A stretch of DNA of 14,272 nucleotides, taken from NCBI GenBank assembly GCA_013329355.1, contig DUKK01000138.1, positions 1 to 14,272 on the forward strand, in the 5' to 3' direction. Below are positions 7,049 to 14,272 of this stretch, in pieces. The DNA is from Candidatus Poseidoniaceae archaeon (lineage in GTDB: Archaea; Thermoplasmatota; Poseidoniia; Poseidoniales; Poseidoniaceae). Numbering within the stretch: position 1 is the stretch's first letter; each line of letters begins with the position of its first letter. Below the pieces are notes generated by a model. It was not told the origin of the DNA. It was given only the letters and a program-made list of their open reading frames with translations, and made no database searches. The translations under genes were made by a program, and so were the position numbers.

Positions 7049-7963
7049 CTATTCGACCCTTTCGATGACCCTCACGTGGTCCCCACGCATGTTAACGGTC
7101 ATTGGGATTGGTTGATCGTACAATTCCATAGCAACTTCTTCCTTAGAATCTGAGACGCTTAGGATTCGAGCTTTCTCGCCTTTGAAAGCACCCGTTATGA
7201 TTTCAACGATACAGCCAACCTCGATACCGGATGTGACTGCCTTTGGCTCTAGGTATGGTAGAATATCAGCCAAAGGTGCTTCACCGGGTAAGACTGTCTT
7301 GGCGTTCTTTAGCGGGGTTTGATTGATTCCTCTCCTTGACGTAGGATCCCGACCACCGGAGCGTCCAATCAGTTTCTCAACATGATATATTGCGCTTGAC
7401 TCAACAAAGACATAGCCACGCATTCCAGTTGGATGCAGAATAGACATTACATCACCCTGCAGAGCGGTTAGGGAACCACTACCATGGAGTCTTGCATGCA
7501 TTTCATCGGCGACTCGCTGTTCAGAACCAATTGCGGTTTTTACGATGTAGAGGAAGGAGCCTACTGAGCCATACATTTCTCTGAACAATGAGTCTGCATT
7601 ATCCATATCGATATTGGAAAAAATACAGTTGTATTCTTGAATTTTACCCGGGTCGACCCATTCATGTTCGCTATACCTACCAGTTGGAGTTACTTCATCT
7701 GTGGATGCAACCACCAATATCGGCATGACATCGACGAGGGACCGTCCCATATCGATACCTCGCTCAGGACCTGTTGAATGATAGTGTAGATTTTCTACGG
7801 GAATGCTGGTTGCTTCAGAAACCCTAGCAATTACCTCTTCTTGAGTATCAGCAATGCCCCAAACGCCGTCCCACAATGCTGGGAAATCTCCATCAGATTT
7901 ATTCCTGCGGAGTAGTAACAACTTTTCTTCAAATCTTACAAATGCAACAAATGCTTCAACCAT
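7049..7963 (-). CDS. spt5: Transcription elongation factor Spt5 with N-terminal NUDIX-like domain
   Basis: Archaeal Spt5 (the NusG homologue) binds the RNA polymerase clamp with Spt4 and increases processivity. It usually has about 150 residues, an NGN and a KOW domain; this protein has 304. The second half is standard. The NGN domain starts near residue 136 (SFLYIVKTAIGSEQRVADEM) and includes MRGYVFVE. The KOW domain (VGCIVEIITGAFKGEKARI) ends in TVNMRGDHVRVIERVE. The first ~125 residues look like a NUDIX fold: FVRFEEKLLLLRRNKS, then WDGVWGIADTQEEVIARVSE at the Nudix-box position, then HEWVDP. The canonical RE..EE glutamates of the box are mostly missing, so hydrolase activity is doubtful. 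The ATG at 7963 follows GGGTGA with 5 nt spacing, as in rpl12; an in-frame GTG lies 9 nt upstream. The gene sits 18 nt after secE. Confidence 0.9.
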   Translation of the reverse strand: MVEAFVAFVRFEEKLLLLRRNKSDGDFPALWDGVWGIADTQEEVIARVSEATSIPVENLHYHSTGPERGIDMGRSLVDVMPILVVASTDEVTPTGRYSEHEWVDPGKIQEYNCIFSNIDMDNADSLFREMYGSVGSFLYIVKTAIGSEQRVADEMHARLHGSGSLTALQGDVMSILHPTGMRGYVFVESSAIYHVEKLIGRSGGRDPTSRRGINQTPLKNAKTVLPGEAPLADILPYLEPKAVTSGIEVGCIVEIITGAFKGEKARILSVSDSKEEVAMELYDQPIPMTVNMRGDHVRVIERVE

Positions 7964-7981
7964 ATTTTTCACCCATCAAGT

Positions 7982-8254
7982 TCAGTTTCCAATCCCAATA
8001 ACGTCATGGATTAGCCAAGGAAAGAAATTGTCCATGAGGACAAGTAGGCCAAACCCAATTGCGCCCAGAACAAATAGCCCAATGCCACAAACTATGCTAG
8101 TTTGCTTAAATTCTTGGGGCGATGGCTTTCGTGCCATGCGAATAATCCTTGCCCATGAACCACGGGATATGCGCCTAAATTGGGCTTCTATCCAGTCTTG
8201 ACGGTCCTGAACTCTGTCTTCAAAGGAGCGTTTTTTCTCAGTTTCACTGGACAT
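7982..8254 (-). CDS. secE: Preprotein translocase subunit SecE (Sec61 gamma)
   Basis: SecE/Sec61 gamma clamps the SecY channel in the cytoplasmic membrane. The 90 residues show a charged cytosolic N-terminus, an amphipathic helix with the family signature (WARIIRMARKPSPQEF, about 34-49), and one membrane span (about 53-74, CGIGLFVLGAIGFGLLVLM). The N-terminal ~30 residues are longer than in minimal archaeal SecE. The ATG at 8254 has GAGGT 6 nt upstream and a TATA box about 40 nt upstream. This is the first gene of the cluster and is divergent from the DnaJ gene. Confidence 0.9.
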   Translation of the reverse strand: MSSETEKKRSFEDRVQDRQDWIEAQFRRISRGSWARIIRMARKPSPQEFKQTSIVCGIGLFVLGAIGFGLLVLMDNFFPWLIHDVIGIGN

Positions 8255-8290
8255 GGTATGACCTCTGGCTTGTCACTCCAACTGCCTCCC

Positions 8291-8300
8291 AAATATAACC
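8291..8300 (-). promoter_or_regulatory. TATA box of secE-spt5
   Basis: The minus strand reads GGTTATATTT, within CGACGCGGTTATATTTGGGAG. Transcription would start near 8270, giving a short leader containing the GAGGT site of secE. The flanking CGACGCGG also precedes the rpl11 TATA box. Confidence 0.6.
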
Positions 8301-8392
8301 GCGTCGGATAATCAAGTTACCCTAATTTTCGGGAATTATTAACAATAAGCTACTACTAAAATTGATGAGGTAGAGGCGCGGAAGCCCCATTG

Positions 8393-9304
8393 ATGGCGGA
8401 GCCGGACCCATATCGCGTTTTAGGTGTCAGCAAGGATGCCAGTGAGGCAGAAATCAAGCGTGCATTTCGCAAAAAAGCACGGCAATTTCACCCAGATAGA
8501 AACCCCGGAGATGCCGGTGCAGAAGCGAAATTTAAGCAGGTTCAAGCAGCCCATGAAAAGATCGGCTCAGCGGAAGCAAGACGAGAATTTGACCAACAAC
8601 AGCAGATGGCTAATATGTTTGGTAGTGGCATGAGAGGTGGCGGATTCGGTAACATGGGTGGTGGTTTCGAGGATGTTCTTGGTCAGATGTTTTCTGGCGG
8701 CATGAGGGGTAATATGGGTGGTAACCCATTTGCTAGCGGAAGAGAGAATATCAATCAACCAAGGCCGAGAAGAGCCAAAGGCAGTGATATCAGAGTCAGC
8801 ATTGATTTGACAGTAGCCGAAGCAGAACGAGGTGGCAGCTTTTCCTTCACATTCAAGCGCTTAAAGCCAAACTCGATGGGAACTATGGAGCCGAAAACTG
8901 TAACCATGAAGACTAATCTCAAGCCGGGCGTAAAACACGGCACTATCAAGCGAATGAAAGGTCAAGGTCATGATCACCCAGAAGGCGAATCAGGTGATGT
9001 TTTACTAACGGTCCGGATTGATGCTGGCGAGGGTAGATATTGGGATGGTGACACATTAGTTCAGGAGGTCTACACTGAATTTTCCACGCTTATGCTCGGC
9101 GGTAAAGTGAAAATAACACTGCCATCTGGAAAAGAGGGTATGCTTAGCGTTTCACCAAATACCCGAGTTGGTGATCGCAGAAGAATGAGTGGTGCAGGCA
9201 TCCAAGGCGGTGACCTAGATCTCGAGTTCGTGATGTTGGAGGTTGAGGACCTCACAAATGAACAGAAAACGGCATTAGAAGAGTTGCGCAAAACCGGATT
9301 GTGA
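8393..9304 (+). CDS. DnaJ-family co-chaperone without zinc finger (CbpA/type II-like)
   Basis: Type II J-proteins deliver substrates to DnaK/Hsp70 and stimulate its ATPase in the cytoplasm. The J domain spans residues 5-68 with the HPD motif at 33-35 (FHPDRNP). A Gly/Met/Phe-rich linker follows (about 75-115, with MRGGGFGNMGGGF). Two C-terminal substrate-binding beta-domains run from about 127 to 290 (DIRVSIDLTVAEAERGG onward). The CxxCxGxG zinc-finger repeats of classical DnaJ are absent, so it is closer to CbpA. The start is ATG 8393; a TTG one codon earlier is possible. There is no Shine-Dalgarno at normal distance, so the mRNA may be leaderless. It is followed 6 nt later by the RNB nuclease gene, implying one operon. 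No dnaK or grpE lies in the window. Confidence 0.92.
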   Translation: MAEPDPYRVLGVSKDASEAEIKRAFRKKARQFHPDRNPGDAGAEAKFKQVQAAHEKIGSAEARREFDQQQQMANMFGSGMRGGGFGNMGGGFEDVLGQMFSGGMRGNMGGNPFASGRENINQPRPRRAKGSDIRVSIDLTVAEAERGGSFSFTFKRLKPNSMGTMEPKTVTMKTNLKPGVKHGTIKRMKGQGHDHPEGESGDVLLTVRIDAGEGRYWDGDTLVQEVYTEFSTLMLGGKVKITLPSGKEGMLSVSPNTRVGDRRRMSGAGIQGGDLDLEFVMLEVEDLTNEQKTALEELRKTGL

Positions 9305-9310
9305 GGCTAC

Positions 9311-11638
9311 ATGGCAAATAGGCACAACCGTAAAAATCAGCATCGGCGAGGGCCACAATTGAGTGACGGAGAGAGACTATGGAAACGATTGTCTAGTGCA
9401 ATCGGAGACAAAGATGAACTGTGGGGTAAGTCGTGGAACGCACAATCGATTGCTGAATTACTAATCAGGGCTGAAAAAATGCGTGCTAGATTTGACAAGG
9501 AGCCGAAAGCCGAGCGAATATTTAGAGCCAAACTGGACCAATCCTTGGCAACCATCCGGAAGGAGGAGCAGTTTTTTAGCACCGATGCAACAAAAAAAGC
9601 CGTTACAATGAGGACCATTACAGAAATTGCGGCAATAAAGTCCTCAATTGCATCATGGGAGGCCTTTTTTCTTCGACATGGGAAAACTGGTAAACTATTC
9701 CAAGGCCCTCCACACTTGGATAATGAGAATGATAGATTGCGTTATGGGATTATCGAGCAAGCTTGGCTCGCTATACTATCTGGACAGAAGCTGCCTGAGA
9801 AATTATCACTCAATAATGAAGGGCTGTCAAAATGGGGAAGTTTCGATTTAGGACGAGAAATATGTAAATTTGCTGATGCTCTATGCGGGTTTAGATTTCA
9901 GGAGTCTTCACCTAGTATCGCTCTATTGTTATTGCAAAATCAACGATTTACCGTTTCTGAATTACTTGATTTACGATTGGCTGCGAGAAAACGGGAGGGG
10001 CGTAATCCTTTTCCGAGGTATTATGATGAAAAATTGATTGCCCACAGTAATTTGCAGGCTGAAGTTGACGGCAATGGAATGGTCGCAGAAGGCCGGGCAG
10101 ATCTGAGACACCTACCTTTTGTCACCATTGACCCACATGACGCCAAGGATTTCGATGATGCTGTTTGCATGACTACCGAAGGTCAGACGACAACTCTCTG
10201 GGTTGCTATCGCCGATGTCGCTCACTATGTAAAGAAGGACACCAGGCTTGACCATGCGGCAAAAGCTCGCGCGACATCAGTATACCTGCCCCACACAGTC
10301 TTACCGATGTTACCCCCACGCTTAGCAGACAACCTATGTTCTCTGCGGGCTGATGTTGATCGGCTCGCAATGGTAATCCGCATGCAACTAAATGTTGCCG
10401 GCGAAATCGTTCAGTCTGATGCCTATGAAGCAGTTATTCGGGTTACTGAGAACCTCGCATATGAGGATGCAATTGGTGACAATCGATTCGAAGACATGTT
10501 CAAATTGGCTGCTAAATGGCAAGCAAAAGAGGTGAAATTAAACATCTCAAACGCTGAAATGCGACCTAGAATTTTACCTGATCAGAACATTAAGGTCATG
10601 GTAAAGTGGCCAACAGATGCAACAAGAATGATTGAATCGTTCATGGTAGCGACTAATGCATGCGTGGGAAATATGCTTGGTAGTGCGGGTGCGCCGCTGC
10701 CGTGGCGATGTCACGCACCACCTGATACTGCTGAAGTTAAGGAATTAAATGCAAAACTGGCTGCTTTGGGAGTAAATATCGAACTGCCGATGCCTTCTTT
10801 CAAAACCCACGGCCAGTCTGAATCAGAAGAGTTATCAGACCTCTTGGGTACATGGGCTAATACTACCATTGAGTCACTGCCTAATGCAGAAATTGCAGAG
10901 GATGATGTAGATGATGTTGCGCCATACTTAGCCAACGTTCTTGACCCAAAAGCAAGGCAAGATATTCTCGATTCATTAATGGATGCTCAAAAGAAAGCTT
11001 CAGGCCTTGCTAACAAAACTCGGAGGGTTGTTGACCAAGGACTATTTCATCTTATGCAGAGAGCAAACTATTCACACAAAAACCTCGGCCACTTCGGGCT
11101 CAATCTAGACGCTTATGCACACTTTACTAGTCCTATTCGGAGATACCCTGATTTGATGATACACCGCCAATTAAAAGCAATGCTAGCAGGCGACGATTGG
11201 GCATATGATGAGACCGAAACAGCAGATATTGCTGAGCACTGCAGTAATCAATCCACTATTGCCAAGTATATCGAATGGGAGCTTGTTGCCAACGTATATC
11301 ATATACATATCCTGCGTGGCGGCGAGATAGATTCTGTATCAGAGAACCTCTATCCGTCAGTGGTGGAAAAGTCATGGCCTGCCCGTATCGTTAGCCTAAG
11401 GACGCCATGGGTCTATTTAGATCTCAACGATGATGGCGCGATTCAGGGACGCATGCATCTGCGTCAAATGGACTCAAAGCAGCGGCTGAACATTGACGAC
11501 AACGGCCTCGAGGTCAGCAGTGCAGAACCTGGAAGGGATGGCGAACATAGAATTGTAGCCCGATTGGGTGAGAAATATCCTTGTAGATTGAGAGGTATCG
11601 ATATTTGGGGAGGGTCTCTAGACCTTGCCTCGCGATGA
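9311..11638 (+). CDS. RNB-domain exoribonuclease (RNase II/R family)
   Basis: RNase II/R enzymes degrade single-stranded RNA processively 3' to 5', releasing 5' nucleotides. At 775 residues this has full family size. The catalytic motif VTIDPHDAKDFDDA starts at 271 and gives D274, D280, D282 and D283, aligning with the four metal-binding aspartates of E. coli RNase II. HFTSPIRRYPDLMIHRQL (S607-P613 core) is the other RNB signature. A C-terminal S1-like OB fold is likely (about 690-770, SWPARIVSLRTPWVYLDL). Residues 1-250 are helical and charged and do not resemble the usual cold-shock domains, so substrate entry may differ. The ATG is 6 nt after the DnaJ stop, and GTGAGG overlaps that stop codon. 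RNB enzymes are patchily distributed in archaea, many of which rely on the exosome. Confidence 0.93.
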   Translation: MANRHNRKNQHRRGPQLSDGERLWKRLSSAIGDKDELWGKSWNAQSIAELLIRAEKMRARFDKEPKAERIFRAKLDQSLATIRKEEQFFSTDATKKAVTMRTITEIAAIKSSIASWEAFFLRHGKTGKLFQGPPHLDNENDRLRYGIIEQAWLAILSGQKLPEKLSLNNEGLSKWGSFDLGREICKFADALCGFRFQESSPSIALLLLQNQRFTVSELLDLRLAARKREGRNPFPRYYDEKLIAHSNLQAEVDGNGMVAEGRADLRHLPFVTIDPHDAKDFDDAVCMTTEGQTTTLWVAIADVAHYVKKDTRLDHAAKARATSVYLPHTVLPMLPPRLADNLCSLRADVDRLAMVIRMQLNVAGEIVQSDAYEAVIRVTENLAYEDAIGDNRFEDMFKLAAKWQAKEVKLNISNAEMRPRILPDQNIKVMVKWPTDATRMIESFMVATNACVGNMLGSAGAPLPWRCHAPPDTAEVKELNAKLAALGVNIELPMPSFKTHGQSESEELSDLLGTWANTTIESLPNAEIAEDDVDDVAPYLANVLDPKARQDILDSLMDAQKKASGLANKTRRVVDQGLFHLMQRANYSHKNLGHFGLNLDAYAHFTSPIRRYPDLMIHRQLKAMLAGDDWAYDETETADIAEHCSNQSTIAKYIEWELVANVYHIHILRGGEIDSVSENLYPSVVEKSWPARIVSLRTPWVYLDLNDDGAIQGRMHLRQMDSKQRLNIDDNGLEVSSAEPGRDGEHRIVARLGEKYPCRLRGIDIWGGSLDLASR

Positions 11639-11667
11639 TTGAAATTTCGCTGTAGCAACAAAAATTC

Positions 11668-11672
11668 GGAGG
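11668..11672 (+). promoter_or_regulatory. Ribosome binding site that points to an AUU start for the copper ATPase
   Basis: GGAGG stands 7 nt before ATT at 11680. No ATG, GTG or TTG occurs in frame between the TAG at 11653 and the ATG at 11716, which lies 43 nt from this site, inside the first metal-binding motif. Confidence 0.6.
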
Positions 11673-11679
11673 GACAGGT

Positions 11680-13950
11680 ATTAGTAACGACGTACTAAAA
11701 CTCGATGTTGACGGTATGACGTGCGCTGCTTGCGTTGCTTCGGTAGAAAAAATCGTCGAAAAAAGTACTCATGTCAAGGCCGTCGCAGTAAATCTACCGC
11801 TCAATTCTGCCAGTATCCAACTACACCAGTCAGCCACTGAGGAGATAACTCGTGAGATAATAACTAACATCAAACATGGTGGATTCTCTGCAACCTTACA
11901 CGATGAGTCAAAACCACTGAGGTTGCGATTGGAGAAACAGGTTACCAGTGACGGCCGCAAGGCTGGTTTAGCACTGATGCTTGCTTTGCCGACAATTTAT
12001 TTGACAATGTTTGCTGGTGATATGGGCAGCGTTGCTGGATTCGATACGAGACTCCTATGGGCGCTTGTCATGACTATGCCGGTGTATTTTTGGTCTGGAT
12101 TATCGTTTCATATCAATGCCTGGAAAGCACTACGCAGAGGCAGTGCTAACATGGATGTGTTAATTCATTTAGGGACTACAGTAGCGTTCTTTTGGTCGGT
12201 CAGCGTTACACTGGCAAACAAATTTTCCCAAATGCCAGATATATTCACTCAAGCTGAACATGTCTTCTTTGACGGTGTAGTGTTCATTATCGGGTTCGTG
12301 CTACTTGGTAATTATTTGGAATCCGTCGCCAAATTACGCGCAACCGATGCCGTCCATTCACTAATGACTCTACAGCCAGATCTGACTAGGGTGGTGCACG
12401 AAGATGATTATACAGAAATGATTGTTACTAGTGCCGTCAAACCACAAACTCTGATAAAATTACTAACCGGAGAGACGATTCCTATTGACGGTGTTTTAGA
12501 AAATTGTAGCGCCAGTATTGATGAATCAACCATGACTGGTGAAGCCTATCCAGTCAGGAAACAGAGCGGTGATGAAGTCTTTGCCGGAACAATTGTCCTC
12601 GACGGGACAGTGTATCTAAGAACTACAAAGCCAGCTGATGATTCATTAATTGCTAATATTGTCAGACTAGTAGAAGACGCGCAAGTTGGGAAAGCACCGA
12701 TACAGCGACTAGTTGACAAGATTTCTGCCATCTTTGTCCCCACTGTGGTCTTTCTAGCAGTGGTGGCTGGAATTTTCTGGGCCTCTGTAGGTCACACATG
12801 GGTGGAAAATCCACTGAATTCTGGTGTGGAGTTGGCTCTAATGGTAATTGTCTCTACCTTAGTTATCGCCTGCCCTTGTGCACTAGGTTTAGCCACTCCA
12901 ATCGCCTTAGTAGTTGGAACCAGCGTTGGGGCAAAACATGGTTTACTGATCAAAGGCATTCACGCACTAGAATCAGTTCACAAATCAGATGTGATGATAG
13001 TCGATAAAACAGGCACTATCACTGTTGGTCGACCAAAAGTTAGCCACATCGAAATAATTGATTGTGAGGTCAAAGAGATTCTTTCAATCGCCGCCGCCCT
13101 AGAAGAAGAATCGACTCACCCATTATCATCTGCGATTATCGAGTCATGGTCAAATGTCACCAGCGAGCGAATAGCGATTACCGATATCAAGACGATACCA
13201 GGTATGGGCATGGTTGGGGAGTATGATGGAGGCATTGCCGCTGCCGGAAATCAGGAATTAATGATTGATATCGGTGTCGAATTTGACGATGAAATGAATG
13301 CAAGAATTGCTGCAGCAACTGCCAAAGGTGTGTCTATTGTTTTGGTCTGCTTGGGGCCTCGTTTGCTAGGATGGATTGAATTTAGTGACTTAATCCGCAA
13401 CACGTCCTCCCTAGCGGTGAAGCGTGCTAAGCAATTAGGTCTCGAGGTAATAATGCTGACCGGCGATAATCATAGTTCAGCACATTCAGTTGCTCAGGAT
13501 GTTGGTATTACTACGGTGATTGCCAATGTCAAACCCGATGAAAAAGCCGCACATGTGGAGAGGATGCAAAACAATGGAAAGCAAGTCATAATGATTGGCG
13601 ACGGAATCAATGATGCAGCAGCATTGAGCGTTGCCAATGTCGGCATAGCTATGGGAGCGGGTTCAGATATTGCTCTCGATGCTGCTGATTTGGTCCTGAT
13701 ACGGAATGATCTAATCGATGCAGTTTCATCTGTCGAACTAGGTTATGCAACCATGCGGAGAGTTAGAACAAATCTCGGTTGGGCTTTTTCCTACAACACA
13801 ATTGGGATACCCCTGGCGATGGGATTACTGCTGCCATTTACTGGCTTTTTACTACCGCCTGCTTTCGCAGCGGCAGCGATGGCATTATCCTCGGTTAGCG
13901 TAGTAACCAATTCGCTTATCCTGCGTTGGTGGCAGCCAGTAGGATTGTAG
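11680..13950 (+). CDS. copA: Copper-exporting P1B-type ATPase (CopA-like)
   Basis: This pump exports Cu(I) across the cytoplasmic membrane using ATP. Counting from ATT as residue 1 it has 756 residues. The N-terminal heavy-metal domain carries GMTCAAC (C15, C18). Paired membrane segments lie at about 85-150 and 155-220. The actuator domain has TGE at 286-288. The transport segment has CPC at 398-400. The phosphorylation motif DKTGTIT starts at D442, the HP motif (THPLSSAI) lies near 483, and GDGINDA starts at 640. The last segments contain NLGWAFSYN and MALSSVSVVTNSL, typical of Cu(I) pumps. The first in-frame ATG (11716) would delete the first beta-strand (VLKLDVDG) of the metal-binding domain. 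ATT at 11680, with GGAGG 7 nt upstream, is therefore the better start. The gene follows the RNB nuclease by 41 nt and precedes a CopZ-like gene. Confidence 0.95.
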   Translation: MSNDVLKLDVDGMTCAACVASVEKIVEKSTHVKAVAVNLPLNSASIQLHQSATEEITREIITNIKHGGFSATLHDESKPLRLRLEKQVTSDGRKAGLALMLALPTIYLTMFAGDMGSVAGFDTRLLWALVMTMPVYFWSGLSFHINAWKALRRGSANMDVLIHLGTTVAFFWSVSVTLANKFSQMPDIFTQAEHVFFDGVVFIIGFVLLGNYLESVAKLRATDAVHSLMTLQPDLTRVVHEDDYTEMIVTSAVKPQTLIKLLTGETIPIDGVLENCSASIDESTMTGEAYPVRKQSGDEVFAGTIVLDGTVYLRTTKPADDSLIANIVRLVEDAQVGKAPIQRLVDKISAIFVPTVVFLAVVAGIFWASVGHTWVENPLNSGVELALMVIVSTLVIACPCALGLATPIALVVGTSVGAKHGLLIKGIHALESVHKSDVMIVDKTGTITVGRPKVSHIEIIDCEVKEILSIAAALEEESTHPLSSAIIESWSNVTSERIAITDIKTIPGMGMVGEYDGGIAAAGNQELMIDIGVEFDDEMNARIAAATAKGVSIVLVCLGPRLLGWIEFSDLIRNTSSLAVKRAKQLGLEVIMLTGDNHSSAHSVAQDVGITTVIANVKPDEKAAHVERMQNNGKQVIMIGDGINDAAALSVANVGIAMGAGSDIALDAADLVLIRNDLIDAVSSVELGYATMRRVRTNLGWAFSYNTIGIPLAMGLLLPFTGFLLPPAFAAAAMALSSVSVVTNSLILRWWQPVGL

Positions 13951-13998
13951 TTTAAGTATCATACAAACTGATTAAAACTATATCATGATATTGCCATC

Positions 13999-14211
13999 AT
14001 GGCTGGTGATGTATATCATGTTTTGATTGATGGTATGACCTGTAGCGGTTGCTCATCAAGGTTGTCGAGAGTCTTAAGCGGCAATCAACACATAGCAATG
14101 GCAGATATATCCCACGAAACAAATTCAGGTGTAATTACAACCTCTGGTGATATTACGATTGACGAGGTCGTAGCGATCATCAATGATGCTGGATTTACTG
14201 TTAAATCATAA
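13999..14211 (+). CDS. copZ: CopZ-like copper chaperone (heavy-metal-associated domain)
   Basis: This is a single 70-residue HMA domain of beta-alpha-beta-beta-alpha-beta layout with GMTCSGC (C15, C18), the Cu(I)-binding motif. Its normal role is to carry Cu(I) to CopA. The tail DEVVAIINDAGFTVKS is the standard last helix and strand. It lies 48 nt after the ATPase on the same strand. No Shine-Dalgarno sequence precedes the ATG, and an A/T-rich stretch (AAAACTATATC, about 13975-13985) lies about 20 nt upstream, so a separate, possibly leaderless transcript is plausible. A detached second metal-binding domain of the pump is an alternative description. Confidence 0.88.
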   Translation: MAGDVYHVLIDGMTCSGCSSRLSRVLSGNQHIAMADISHETNSGVITTSGDITIDEVVAIINDAGFTVKS

Positions 14212-14252
14212 GCGTTGATTTGAAATGATAGTTATCCCGCAGTCAGGTCTGC

Positions 14253-14272
14253 GCGGGGGTCGCCCAGCTTGG
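14253..14272 (+). tRNA. 5' end of a tRNA gene, probably tRNA-Leu (cut by window edge)
   Basis: The last 20 bases read as acceptor GCGGGGG, T8, C9, the D-stem GCC, C13, A14, G15 and G18-G19, matching tRNA consensus positions. This acceptor and D-arm are like archaeal tRNA-Leu. The anticodon lies beyond the window, so identity is uncertain. The 41 bases between the CopZ stop and this point show no other feature. Confidence 0.55.

Noticed and set aside
9337..9618. Minus-strand open frame inside the RNB nuclease gene
   Set aside because: It is antisense to a clear full-length gene, with no promoter or family evidence.

Overview
This window most likely comes from a planktonic marine archaeon of the Thermoplasmatota, Marine Group II (Poseidoniales) or a close relative. 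The stalk genes encode archaeal-type uL10/P0 and P1-like uL12 with acidic tails. They sit in the archaeal order secE-spt5-rpl11-rpl1-rpl10-rpl12, behind TATA-type promoters and GAGGTGA-like ribosome binding sites. The very large surface protein with a CTDxxAxNY motif also fits this group. The assignment rests on gene content alone.

Layout. Positions 1-3856 (minus) hold the 5' part of a giant secreted protein whose 3' end lies outside the window. It is built from a signal peptide, a parallel beta-helix carrying an inserted seven-repeat RCC1 propeller, a CTDxxAxNY motif, and a second propeller-like repeat region. Its leader has a TATA box and a hairpin that buries the Shine-Dalgarno sequence, and its best start codon is CUG. 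Positions 3923-4432 (minus) hold an unrecognised 169-residue protein, preceded by a possible three-way-junction RNA. Positions 4609-8254 (minus) are the secE-spt5-L11-L1-L10-L12 cluster. It is odd in two ways: Spt5 is fused to a NUDIX-like N-terminal domain, and L11 is only its C-terminal RNA-binding domain. Positions 8393-11638 (plus), divergent from secE, hold a DnaJ-type co-chaperone and an RNB-family exoribonuclease 6 nt apart. Positions 11680-14211 (plus) hold a copper P1B-ATPase, apparently starting at AUU, and a CopZ-like chaperone. A tRNA gene, probably Leu, begins at the right edge.

Together, the minus cluster makes the translocon gamma subunit, the transcription processivity factor and the ribosomal stalk. 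The plus-strand pair suggests protein and RNA quality control, and the last pair is a copper-export module. The most distinctive observations are the L11 lacking its N-terminal domain, the NUDIX-Spt5 fusion, the RCC1 propeller nested in a beta-helix, the sequestered Shine-Dalgarno hairpin, and two genes with non-canonical starts (CUG and AUU) at the same 7-nt spacing from GGAGG. No stretch longer than 300 bases lacks a gene.
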